5,777 bases of DNA from an uncultured beta proteobacterium (GTDB taxonomy: Bacteria; Pseudomonadota; Gammaproteobacteria; Burkholderiales; Burkholderiaceae_C), in contig CAIMHL010000252.1 in the NCBI GenBank assembly GCA_903840825.1, positions 1 to 5,777 on the forward strand. Reading direction: 5' to 3'. Within the stretch, counting starts at the first letter, position 1, and each line of letters starts with the position of its first letter. Made by a program: the position numbers and the translations under genes. The notes beneath the pieces were generated by a model. The model had not been told where the DNA came from. It made no database searches and saw only the letters and a program-made list of their open reading frames with translations. Positions 1 to 5,777 of the stretch are shown in pieces.

Positions 1-1095
1 ATGCGTTTCCGTTCCAGTGAATGTCCGCATTGCGGGCAGGATCATTCCCCCCGCCCCATTTTGCAATTGAACCCTCATCACTTCGTTGTTTACGTTCAAC
101 AAATCTCGTGCCGTTGTTATCAGGCGTGTTTTGTGTTTTTGATGCACCCGTCAATCGAGCGAAATAATTTTTTGCGTTTGTAAATGTCAGATCGCTTAAG
201 CTAAAACCTGCGCTTGTGTCAGCTGCAACTGTTAAGGGTTTTGATGATTGTGTATTGATTGCCACCACGCTAGCCATAGACGCTTCTTTCAGGCCAGATT
301 TATCTATCAGTGTTTTTGCAGAGGTTGAAAGTATGGCCTCTCGGACATCTTGGGTAGCCGCCATGACTTGCGAATCTTTCAAAGCAATCATCAAATCAGG
401 AAGCAACTCAAGCATTTTCTTTTGAATGGCGGTGTCCAGCATGGCTTTGGTGATGACCGTGCCATCGTCTGCATTTGAATTTACCGTGCCATTGATTATG
501 GCGGACTGTTTTTGAGTTGTGACGACCACCATGCGGGCCACAACGGCGGCGCTGACACTTCCGTCAGTTGGCGCTGCGCTGGGCTTGGTAAAGTCTTCAA
601 ACAAGGATGCCTTGATGCCTGTGGCCTCTTGAACAAGTTTGGTGGCCTCCGCTGTGGTGATGCCGCTGCTGACGCTGGTTTGATGCACCATCGTGGTCAA
701 TGGACTGACGATGCTCGGTTTGTCAGCTGGTGTGGACATGGTAAAGGCGACAAGCACGGTGCCGGTGTCAACGTCAATCGCATCAGTACCCACCACCGCA
801 AGGACCGGGTATTTGCCCAGGTCAGCGTTGTCCACCGTCAGATTTACTGTGCCCGTTTTACTGGTTTTACCTGTGGGCTCCCCGACATCGCAGACGCCAT
901 TGCTGTTTTTATCCAAGCAAACGGTGGCGTTTTCAATAGCGCCGTCGATGACAGTAATGGGGACGCTTGTGGTCGTCTCAGCTAAGGTTGTACTTTCCTC
1001 AGCTAGAGGTGTACTCCCCCCCCCCCACATCCGTAAATTGTCAGTATCCCCACACTTGCGGTTGCCAGTGCCAATCGTTTTAAGTTGATTTCCAT
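1..1095 (-). CDS. Putative secreted lipoprotein with EF-hand-like loop; frameshifted at a poly-G tract; 3' end beyond window
   Basis: I do not recognise a named family. The start at 1095 has a good Shine-Dalgarno (AGAGGA) and encodes MEINLKRLALATASVGILTI followed by Y-G-C, a lipoprotein signal peptide with Cys23 as lipidation site; Tyr at -2 is unusual. This frame hits TAG at 1003-1005 after 30 residues. The frame that starts with AGT at 1015-1013 is open for 338 codons to the left edge without a stop. The two frames join if the G11 run is 9 or 12 long, giving C-GGG-STPLAEES. Numbering with G9: a Thr/Ser/Glu-rich linker (27-45), a short beta-like unit with VCLDKNSNGVCDVGEP (58-73) that fits an EF-hand calcium loop and has two cysteines, a helical region around 215-290, and a Gly-rich KWGGGND stretch near the edge. 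Gly at +2 suggests outer-membrane sorting. It is divergent from the two-component genes. The break may be phase variation or a homopolymer sequencing error. An ATG at 1030 lies in the long frame and could be a mis-called start. Confidence 0.72.
965..1006 (-). repeat. Imperfect 2 x 21-bp tandem repeat in the lipoprotein linker
   Basis: Two adjacent 21-nt units on the minus strand (1006-986 and 985-965) share the core TAGCTGAG and match at 14 of 21 positions. They encode LAEESTT and LAETTTS, a duplicated heptapeptide in the Thr/Glu-rich linker just after the lipidation site. The repeat keeps the frame, so expansion or contraction would alter linker length without breaking the protein. Confidence 0.5.
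1016..1026 (-). repeat. G11 homopolymer (C11 on plus strand) at the frame break of the lipoprotein gene
   Basis: Eleven consecutive C on the plus strand, counted as 1016-1020 plus 1021-1026. On the coding (minus) strand the run follows the TGT codon for the lipobox cysteine. With 11 G the signal-peptide frame reads GGG GGG GGG GGA GTA CAC CTC TAG and stops. With 9 or 12 G it continues into the 338-codon body. Such runs are classic sites of slipped-strand mispairing and also of sequencing error. Confidence 0.9.
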
Positions 1096-1099
1096 TATT

Positions 1100-1105
1100 T
1101 CCTCT
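1100..1105 (-). promoter_or_regulatory. Ribosome binding site of the lipoprotein gene
   Basis: The minus strand reads AGAGGA, then a 4-nt spacer AATA, then ATG at 1095. This is the best translation start for the minus-strand gene and fixes the signal-peptide frame as the intended start, rather than the in-frame ATG at 1030, which has no comparable site. Confidence 0.65.
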
Positions 1106-1160
1106 AGTTGTGATGAAGTCTGAAGACTCCGAAGTTGATGGAGACACCATCGGTTTGCAG

Positions 1161-1186
1161 TGACATAAATGTCCATTTATTTGTCA
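1161..1186. promoter_or_regulatory. Inverted repeat in divergent intergenic region, candidate operator
   Basis: TGACATAAATG (1161-1171) and CATTTATTTGTCA (1174-1186) are inverted copies apart from a 2-nt insertion. Nested inside is a perfect 5+5 palindrome, GACAT-AA-ATGTC (1162-1173). It lies between the divergent lipoprotein and response-regulator genes, where an operator serving one or both promoters would be expected. That the adjacent response regulator binds here is inference. Confidence 0.35.
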
Positions 1187-1191
1187 TTATT

Positions 1192-1217
1192 TGCCATCCC
1201 TTGTTTATGGGGTGGCA
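1192..1217. promoter_or_regulatory. 9-bp stem / 8-nt loop inverted repeat upstream of the two-component genes
   Basis: TGCCATCCC (1192-1200) pairs with GGGGTGGCA (1209-1217), with one T-G wobble, around the loop TTGTTTAT. A T-rich stretch follows, but no plus-strand gene upstream would need terminating here, so an operator overlapping the promoter or an mRNA leader structure is more likely than a terminator. Confidence 0.35.
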
Positions 1218-1231
1218 TTTGTTGTTATAAA
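1201..1231 (+). promoter_or_regulatory. Possible sigma70-type promoter for the response regulator operon
   Basis: A -10-like TATAAA (1226-1231, 5 of 6 to consensus) is preceded 19 nt upstream by TTGTTT (1201-1206, 4 of 6 to TTGACA). Transcription would start near 1238 and leave a leader of about 50 nt. The spacer is longer than optimal, so this is a weak prediction. The -35 element would sit inside the loop of the 1192-1217 inverted repeat, which would suit repression by a protein bound there. Confidence 0.25.
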
Positions 1232-1275
1232 TTTGATTTAATAAAAAAATTCTAACATTGGTAATGAAAATTAAT

Positions 1276-1281
1276 AGGTGA
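1276..1281 (+). promoter_or_regulatory. Ribosome binding site deciding the response-regulator start
   Basis: AGGTGA lies 5 nt before ATG 1287. The GTG at 1278, which is in the same frame, overlaps this Shine-Dalgarno and has no good site of its own, so ATG 1287 is preferred. An in-frame TAG at 1275-1277 rules out any longer protein. Confidence 0.6.
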
Positions 1282-1286
1282 AAAAT

Positions 1287-2012
1287 ATGGGATGTGTGCT
1301 TGTCGTCGAAGACGATCCGCAAATGCGGGCGTTTTTTGCCGCCAGTGTTTTGCGTTGCCCGGCATTGCAGTTGTCGGCGAGTGTGGGCACGGTGGCGCAG
1401 GCGCTGGCTTGGCTGGATGGGCATGCCCGCGAGATTGAGGTTTTGCTGGTTGACCTGGGCTTGCCTGATGGCAGTGGGTTGACGGTGATTCGCCATGCCC
1501 TGCACCTGAATCCGTTCATTGAGCCGCTGGTTATCTCTATGTTTGGCGATGAGGTCAATGTGCTGGCCAGCATCGAGGCGGGGGCCTTGGGCTACATCCA
1601 CAAAGACGCGTCGCCGGACGACATTGCCCAAACCATTCTGGAAATGCAGGCCGGCACCTCACCAATTTCCCCCATGATTGCCCGGCGTGTTTTGTCCAAG
1701 TTTTACCGCGACAGTATTCAAGGAAAAATGCCCGAAGATCAAGCGGGCCTTGCGCAAGCAGCTATTGATAATGTAGTGTCATTGACGCCACCTTTGGCGG
1801 CCTCGTGCAGCGTGCTAACGCCGCGTGAGCAGGATGTTTTGGCGCTGATTGCAAGGGGGTTTTCTTATTTGGAGATCGCCAGGCTGAAGACCTTGAGCGT
1901 TCACACCGTGCAGTCGCACATCAAGCGCATTTACAGCAAGTTGGCGGTGCATTCCAAGAGTGAGGCGGTCTTTGAGGCGACCCGCATGGGGCTGATCAGC
2001 GGGTATGACTAG
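1287..2012 (+). CDS. NarL/FixJ-family two-component response regulator (REC-LuxR HTH)
   Basis: This is a cytoplasmic DNA-binding regulator of 241 aa (244 if GTG 1278 is used), close to the usual NarL/FixJ size though with a longer linker. The receiver domain spans about residues 3-120. It has the acidic pair D9-D10 (VVEDDP), phospho-acceptor D56 (LLVDLGLPDGSG), the conserved hydroxyl S84 (VISMF) and K106 (GYIHKD). The linker 121-172 has no recognisable motif. The LuxR-type helix-turn-helix begins at LTPREQDVLALIARG (177-191) and continues through HTVQSHIKRIYSKL, a recognition-helix pattern typical of the family. The gene overlaps the histidine kinase by 8 nt (ATGACTAG), so the two are translationally coupled and almost certainly partners. 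Targets cannot be read from sequence; the divergent lipoprotein promoter and its own promoter are the nearest candidates. Family assignment is firm, biological role unknown. Confidence 0.93.
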   Translation: MGCVLVVEDDPQMRAFFAASVLRCPALQLSASVGTVAQALAWLDGHAREIEVLLVDLGLPDGSGLTVIRHALHLNPFIEPLVISMFGDEVNVLASIEAGALGYIHKDASPDDIAQTILEMQAGTSPISPMIARRVLSKFYRDSIQGKMPEDQAGLAQAAIDNVVSLTPPLAASCSVLTPREQDVLALIARGFSYLEIARLKTLSVHTVQSHIKRIYSKLAVHSKSEAVFEATRMGLISGYD

Positions 2013-3894
2013 CTGGTTCAGGGCGTCCTGCGGGTCGATGGCGGTCCGGTTGTGCTTGGGGCTGGTTTATGGTGTGCGTCTGTGCCTGTTGTTTGGCGTA
2101 TTGTTGTTATGGGCCGTCAGCGCGCAAGCGGGGCTGGTGCAGTTGGCCGGGGCGCGGGCCCAGGTTACGGTGCTGGGGCAAACGACGGTACAAAGTGTCA
2201 CCCTGCCTTACCACTGGGATCGCCTGCAACCTGGCCAGGCGGGTGAGGCGGCGTTTGGGTTGAGTTTTGTCTTGCCAGATGTGCCCGGCGTGCCCTTTGG
2301 CTTGTACATTCCCCGCATCGGCAATACTTATGAAGTCAGGCTAAACGGGGTGTTGCTGGAGCACAAGGGTGACTTGCGGCACAACAACGGCGCCAATTTT
2401 GCCAACTCACCGCGTTACATCGTCATTTATTCGAACCTGCTGGGTTTGCAAAATGAACTGCTCATCACTATCCGCACGGATTTCGGGCGTGAAGGGGGGC
2501 TTTCTACACTGTGGCTGGGGCCTGCAGATGAAATTTATCCTATTTATTTAAAAATGTACCGACTGCGCAGTACGGCTACTTTTGCCGTGGTCGTTGTAAG
2601 TCTTTTGGTTGGTTTAATGGCGCTTTCACTGTGGTGGACGCAGACTTATAAGGGGAGTGTGCGGGACCCCGTGTATCTTTTTGCGGGCTTGGCTGAACTT
2701 TTTTGGGCCATCAGCTTGTGTGATGTTTTGATTGAGGTGCCGTTAGTCCCCTGGCCTTGGTGGGGCTTGGTGCCCACTGTATGTACCAGCGTCTGGGCCT
2801 TCTTCATGGTGCTGTTTTGTATCGAGGTGGCAGGGTGGCGGGGTCAGCTGGTGGCGCGTTGGTTTATCCGCTGGCTTTGTGGCTTGGTTATGGCGTGCGC
2901 AGTGGCGAGTTTCGGGGCATTTGCTTTTGGTTTTTACCAGGTTTTAACATGGGTCTATGCCGTGGTTGGGCTCAGCCTGGCGGGCTTTGTTGCACTGTAC
3001 TTGCTCAAGGCTTCTGGTCATGCACCAAGGATTCATAAAATAGTGGCCTTCACGATTTTGCTCAATGTGATGGTTGGGGTGTCTGATCTCTATGTGTTGC
3101 GAATTGGTGGCGCTTATGAAGATCAAACTTACCTGCGCTATGTCTCTATCTTGTTTGGTGTGAGTCTGGCATTTATCGTGATAACGCGTCTAAGGGATGT
3201 CAGCGCGGAATTGCGCGAGCTGGTCGGTAGCATGGGAAAGTTATTGCTTATCAAGGAGGGTGAACTGGCGCAAAACTACCAGCAACGGGAACAGTTGGCG
3301 CGCAGTCATGAGCGCGTGGCTGTGCGCACCCGCATCCTGCGGGACATGCACGACGGCGTGGGGTCAACGATCAGCACGGCTATTCGCCAGCTTGAGTCTG
3401 GTCGAGCAGTACATGCAGAGGTGCTGAAAACTTTGCGCAGCTCTCTGGATCATCTGAAGTTGTCAATTGATGCCATGAGCATTGTTCGGGGTGATATTAC
3501 GGCGATGCTGGCAAATCTTCGTTACCGTTTAGAGCCGCGCTTGAGAATGTCCGACCTTGTGTTGGAGTGGGATGTTGATCAGATTATTCCACTGCCTTGG
3601 ATGGACGAAAAGGTCATGCGCAACTTGCAGTTCATGGTGTATGAGGCGGTCTCCAATGTGTTGCAACATGCGGGTGCGACAGAGCTCAAAATTGAGTTGC
3701 ACGTCACTTCTTATGGTAGTGTGCTGCTGAAGGTTATTGACAATGGTTCAGGGTTTGAAGTCGATAGGGTCAAACGTCAGGGTTTGGGTTCACTGCGAGA
3801 GCGGGCCGATCTCATTCATGCGCAGTTGGTTATTTCGAGCTCTCCAGGTCAAACCAGAGTTGAAATCGAGTTGTTAAGCCCTCTCGCGGGATAA
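2005..3894 (+). CDS. 7TMR-DISM-type sensor histidine kinase, HisKA_3/NarX-like (DesK superfamily)
   Basis: The 629-aa protein has a signal peptide ending at SAQA|G (about residue 42). A periplasmic beta-rich domain (about 43-190) resembles the galactose-binding-like 7TMR-DISM extracellular domains. Seven hydrophobic helices follow at about 193-212, 222-242, 251-275, 287-308, 313-334, 345-365 and 378-396. A charged, probably coiled-coil linker (397-440) leads to the dimerisation/phospho-acceptor helix RDMHDGVGS with H449. The ATP-binding domain shows the N box EAVSN (E547, N551), G1 box DNGSGF (579-584) and G2 box GLGSLRERA (593-601). It autophosphorylates on His and passes phosphate to the upstream regulator, whose stop it overlaps. 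The ligand is unknown. ATG 2038 (M12) would give a more ordinary signal peptide; 2005 is chosen for the coupled overlap. The Gln usual in the HDxxxQ phosphatase motif is Ser454 here. The rodA gene follows after 7 nt. Confidence 0.92.
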   Translation: MTSWFRASCGSMAVRLCLGLVYGVRLCLLFGVLLLWAVSAQAGLVQLAGARAQVTVLGQTTVQSVTLPYHWDRLQPGQAGEAAFGLSFVLPDVPGVPFGLYIPRIGNTYEVRLNGVLLEHKGDLRHNNGANFANSPRYIVIYSNLLGLQNELLITIRTDFGREGGLSTLWLGPADEIYPIYLKMYRLRSTATFAVVVVSLLVGLMALSLWWTQTYKGSVRDPVYLFAGLAELFWAISLCDVLIEVPLVPWPWWGLVPTVCTSVWAFFMVLFCIEVAGWRGQLVARWFIRWLCGLVMACAVASFGAFAFGFYQVLTWVYAVVGLSLAGFVALYLLKASGHAPRIHKIVAFTILLNVMVGVSDLYVLRIGGAYEDQTYLRYVSILFGVSLAFIVITRLRDVSAELRELVGSMGKLLLIKEGELAQNYQQREQLARSHERVAVRTRILRDMHDGVGSTISTAIRQLESGRAVHAEVLKTLRSSLDHLKLSIDAMSIVRGDITAMLANLRYRLEPRLRMSDLVLEWDVDQIIPLPWMDEKVMRNLQFMVYEAVSNVLQHAGATELKIELHVTSYGSVLLKVIDNGSGFEVDRVKRQGLGSLRERADLIHAQLVISSSPGQTRVEIELLSPLAG

Positions 3895-3901
3895 TCACCT
3901 C

Positions 3902-5056
3902 ATGGTGCAAAAATTTGGAAAAATTAAGATGGGGCAGCGCATCGCACCCTGGTTTGTCGGCTTTGACGGGCCGTTGGCGTTTGCCGTGTTTTTGCTGGCT
4001 TGTGCCGGCCTGCTGACTATGTATTCGTCGGGCTTTGACCACGGCACGCGGTTTGCGGACCACGGGCGCAATATGTTGATTGCGGGCGCCATTATGTTTG
4101 TGGTGGCCCAAATTCCGCCGCAGCGCTTGATGGCACTGGCTGTGCCGCTGTATGTGTTGGGCGTCAGTTTGCTGATTGCCGTGGCGATTTTTGGGCTTAC
4201 CAAAAAGGGTGCCCGACGTTGGCTGAATCTGGGGGTGACCATTCAGCCCAGCGAAATTCTCAAAATCGCCATGCCTTTGATGCTGGCTTGGTGGTTTCAA
4301 AAGCGGGAAGGGCAGTTGCGTCCGTTGGACTTTACGGTCGCGGTGGTGTTGTTGGCCATCCCCATTGGTTTGATCGTCAGGCAGCCCGATCTAGGCACGG
4401 CTATTTTGGTGATGGTGGCTGGGCTGTCGGTGATTTTTTTTGCTGGCCTCCCCTGGAAATGGATTGTGCCGCCGCTCTTGTTGGTCGTGTTGGGCATGCT
4501 GCTACTGGTAGTGTTTGGGCCGGTGCTGTGTGCTGAGGGCGTGCGTTGGCCGGTGTTGCACGATTACCAACAGCAGCGCATTTGCACGCTACTTGACCCT
4601 TCGCGTGATCCGCTGGGCAAGGGTTTTCACATTATTCAGGGCATGATTGCCATCGGCTCGGGCGGGTTTTGGGGCAAGGGTTTTATGCAGGGCACGCAAA
4701 CCCACCTTGAATTTATTCCCGAGCGCACCACCGATTTTATTTTTGCCGCGTTTTCAGAGGAGTTCGGACTCTTCGGTAACTTGCTTCTGATTGCCAGCTT
4801 TGTATTTTTGGTGCTGCGTGCGCTGACGATTGCGATGGAGGCGCCTACCTTGTTTTCACGCTTGCTGGCCGGGGCCGTGGGCATGATTTTCTTCTCTTAT
4901 GCCTTCGTCAATATGGGCATGGTGAGCGGTATTTTGCCGGTGGTGGGCGTGCCGCTGCCCTTCATTAGCTACGGCGGTACCGCGATGGTCACTTTGGGGA
5001 TGGGCTTGGGTATATTGATGTCAATTGCGAAGTCCAAACGCTTGGTGCAGTCCTGA
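3902..5056 (+). CDS. rodA: RodA, SEDS-family peptidoglycan glycosyltransferase (cell elongation)
   Basis: RodA polymerises lipid II into glycan strands in the inner membrane, working with the transpeptidase PBP2 (MrdA) in the MreBCD elongasome. The 384-aa polytopic protein is close to E. coli RodA (370 aa). Family signatures run in order: GARRWLNLG..IQPSE..K (103-121), RQPDLGTA (160-167), LDPSRDPLGKGFHIIQG, the GKGFMQGTQ...FIPERTTDF block and PLPFISYGGT (351-360). D278 in the TTDF motif corresponds to the catalytic aspartate (D262 in E. coli). The elongasome-type sequence, not FtsW, is clear from GVPLPFISYGGTAMV and the short N-terminus. ATG 3902 is 7 nt after the kinase stop but lacks a clear Shine-Dalgarno; ATG 3929 (M10) has GGA upstream and is a possible start. 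Many Burkholderiales carry rodA after mreBCD-mrdA; here a two-component pair precedes it. tldD follows after 15 nt, suggesting co-transcription. Confidence 0.96.
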   Translation: MVQKFGKIKMGQRIAPWFVGFDGPLAFAVFLLACAGLLTMYSSGFDHGTRFADHGRNMLIAGAIMFVVAQIPPQRLMALAVPLYVLGVSLLIAVAIFGLTKKGARRWLNLGVTIQPSEILKIAMPLMLAWWFQKREGQLRPLDFTVAVVLLAIPIGLIVRQPDLGTAILVMVAGLSVIFFAGLPWKWIVPPLLLVVLGMLLLVVFGPVLCAEGVRWPVLHDYQQQRICTLLDPSRDPLGKGFHIIQGMIAIGSGGFWGKGFMQGTQTHLEFIPERTTDFIFAAFSEEFGLFGNLLLIASFVFLVLRALTIAMEAPTLFSRLLAGAVGMIFFSYAFVNMGMVSGILPVVGVPLPFISYGGTAMVTLGMGLGILMSIAKSKRLVQS

Positions 5057-5071
5057 CCCTAAAATCTGTCC

Positions 5072-5777
5072 ATGATTTCACGCGAACCCACTCTCGAACG
5101 CCTGGCCGTTGCCAAGTCCCTTTTGCTCACCCCCTTTGGTCTTGACGAGTCTCATCTGGCCAAAGCGCTGGCTGAGATCAAGGCCCACCAGGTGGACGAG
5201 GCGGATCTGTATTTTCAGTACACCCGCTCTGAAGGCTGGAGTCTGGAAGAAGGCATTGTCAAAACCGGTTCTTTCAGCATTGACCAAGGCGTGGGCGTGC
5301 GGGCGGTCTGCGGCGAAAAAACGGCTTTTGCCTATTCCGACGACATCTCCGAAGCCTCCCTGCTGGATGCGGCACGCACTGTGCGGTCAATATCGTCGGT
5401 AGCCCAAAAGGGGCGTGCTAGGGTAGCTACTAAAAAAATAGCGTCAGCCCGCTCTTTGTATCAAGGCTTGGACCCTATCGCCACCTTGGGCAGCACGGCC
5501 AAGGTGAAGTTGCTTGAAAAAGTAGAGAAGCAAGCCCGCGCCAAAGACCCGCGCGTGGCGCAAGTTATGGCCGGTTTGGCCAGCGAATATGACGTGGTGA
5601 TGGTGGCGCGCGCCGATGGCACGCTGGCCGCTGATGTGCGCCCCTTGGTGCGCCTCTCAGTCACTGTGATCGCCGAGCAAAAAGGCCGGCGCGAGTCGGG
5701 CTCTGCGGGCGGTGGCGGACGTTTTGGTCTGGACTATTTTGACGATGCCCTCATCACGCAGTACGTGGATGAAGCAG
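5072..5777 (+). CDS. tldD: TldD metalloprotease subunit, N-terminal part (gene continues beyond the window)
   Basis: TldD pairs with PmbA (TldE) as a cytoplasmic zinc protease that trims unfolded or modified peptides, known for microcin B17 maturation and CcdA degradation in E. coli. The 235 visible residues match the TldD N-terminal domain: DLYFQYTRSEGWSLEEG (49-65 region), a SFSIDQGVGVRAVCGEKTAFAYSD block, DGTLAADVRPLVRLSVTV and SAGGGGRFG (211-219). The zinc-binding HExxxH lies further downstream, outside the window; E. coli TldD is 481 aa, so about half is missing. The start is the only ATG near the rodA stop (15-nt gap) and has no strong ribosome binding site, consistent with translational coupling to rodA. 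A possible interspersed repeat lies within codons about 117-131, in a variable loop (KGRARVATKKIASARS), which is about five residues longer than in E. coli. Confidence 0.94.
   Translation, partial: MISREPTLERLAVAKSLLLTPFGLDESHLAKALAEIKAHQVDEADLYFQYTRSEGWSLEEGIVKTGSFSIDQGVGVRAVCGEKTAFAYSDDISEASLLDAARTVRSISSVAQKGRARVATKKIASARSLYQGLDPIATLGSTAKVKLLEKVEKQARAKDPRVAQVMAGLASEYDVVMVARADGTLAADVRPLVRLSVTVIAEQKGRRESGSAGGGGRFGLDYFDDALITQYVDEA
5421..5468 (+). repeat. Candidate Comamonadaceae-type interspersed repeat embedded in frame in tldD
   Basis: The stretch contains the palindrome GTAGCTAC (5423-5430), the inverted repeat GCTAC-T-AAAAAAA-TAGC (5426-5442) and an A7 run (5432-5438) inside otherwise G+C-rich coding sequence, read as ATKKIASARS. 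From memory it resembles short repeats (GCTATT...AATAGC followed by a GCGC..AAGCGC..-like arm) scattered through Comamonadaceae genomes. That resemblance is not checked and the second arm is poorly matched here, so the sequence could simply be the natural variable loop of TldD. Confidence 0.35.

Noticed and set aside
1..183. Plus-strand 60-codon frame starting at position 1
   Set aside because: Antisense to the 3' visible part of the lipoprotein gene; the start coincides with the window edge by chance and no motif is visible.
512..1088. Plus-strand open frames opposite the lipoprotein (512-985 and 693-1088)
   Set aside because: They lie entirely antisense to a continuous 338-codon minus-strand frame with coherent protein composition, have no ribosome binding site and encode Cys/His- or Val/Ser-rich nonsense.
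1192..1225. Stem-loop plus T-rich tail read as a rho-independent terminator
   Set aside because: No plus-strand gene ends upstream, the T run is interrupted (TTTGTTGTT), and on the minus strand it lies upstream of a gene start. Kept only as a possible regulatory structure.
1104..1631. Minus-strand open frames over the response regulator start
   Set aside because: Antisense shadow of the receiver domain, whose catalytic residues are all present on the plus strand; no recognisable domain in the antisense product.
3830..4300. Minus-strand open frames (3830-4300, 3895-4242) across the kinase/rodA junction
   Set aside because: Antisense to conserved RodA and kinase motifs; Gln/His/Asn-rich composition is typical of the reverse complement of a membrane protein gene.
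5109..5402. Second plus-strand frame and minus-strand frames (5078-5287, 5461-5664) inside tldD
   Set aside because: Shadows of the tldD frame from 5072, which carries clear family motifs up to the right edge.

Overview
The window looks like chromosomal DNA of a betaproteobacterium, most likely a Comamonadaceae member (Rhodoferax/Polaromonas-like). The basis is moderately high G+C in the core genes, Burkholderiales-like RodA and TldD protein sequences, and a GCGGG-type lipoprotein. The genus is my inference and cannot be proven from this window.

Layout. (1) Positions 1-1095, minus strand: a secreted lipoprotein-like gene that runs off the left edge. Its signal peptide and lipobox are in one reading frame and its 338-codon body is in another. 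The two join at a run of 11 G residues (plus-strand C, 1016-1026) directly after the lipobox cysteine. A run of 9 or 12 would restore one continuous protein. (2) Positions 1096-1286: a 191-bp AT-rich divergent intergenic region with inverted repeats, a plausible promoter and a good ribosome binding site. (3) Positions 1287-2012, plus strand: a NarL/FixJ-type response regulator. (4) Positions 2005-3894: its overlapping partner, a 7TMR-DISM-type membrane histidine kinase. (5) Positions 3902-5056: rodA, the SEDS peptidoglycan glycosyltransferase of the elongasome. (6) Positions 5072-5777: the N-terminal half of tldD, cut by the right edge. Both edge genes are open at the window boundary.

The four plus-strand genes are tightly packed (8-nt overlap, then 7-nt and 15-nt gaps) with no visible terminator between them, so they probably form one transcription unit. 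I infer that an envelope-facing two-component system is co-transcribed with the cell-elongation glycosyltransferase and a maturation protease subunit. A surface lipoprotein sits divergently and may be phase variable. The main points for follow-up are the poly-G frame switch, the two-component/rodA linkage, the inverted repeats of the shared regulatory region, and a possible lineage-specific repeat inside tldD. No tRNA, rRNA, CRISPR or insertion sequence is visible.
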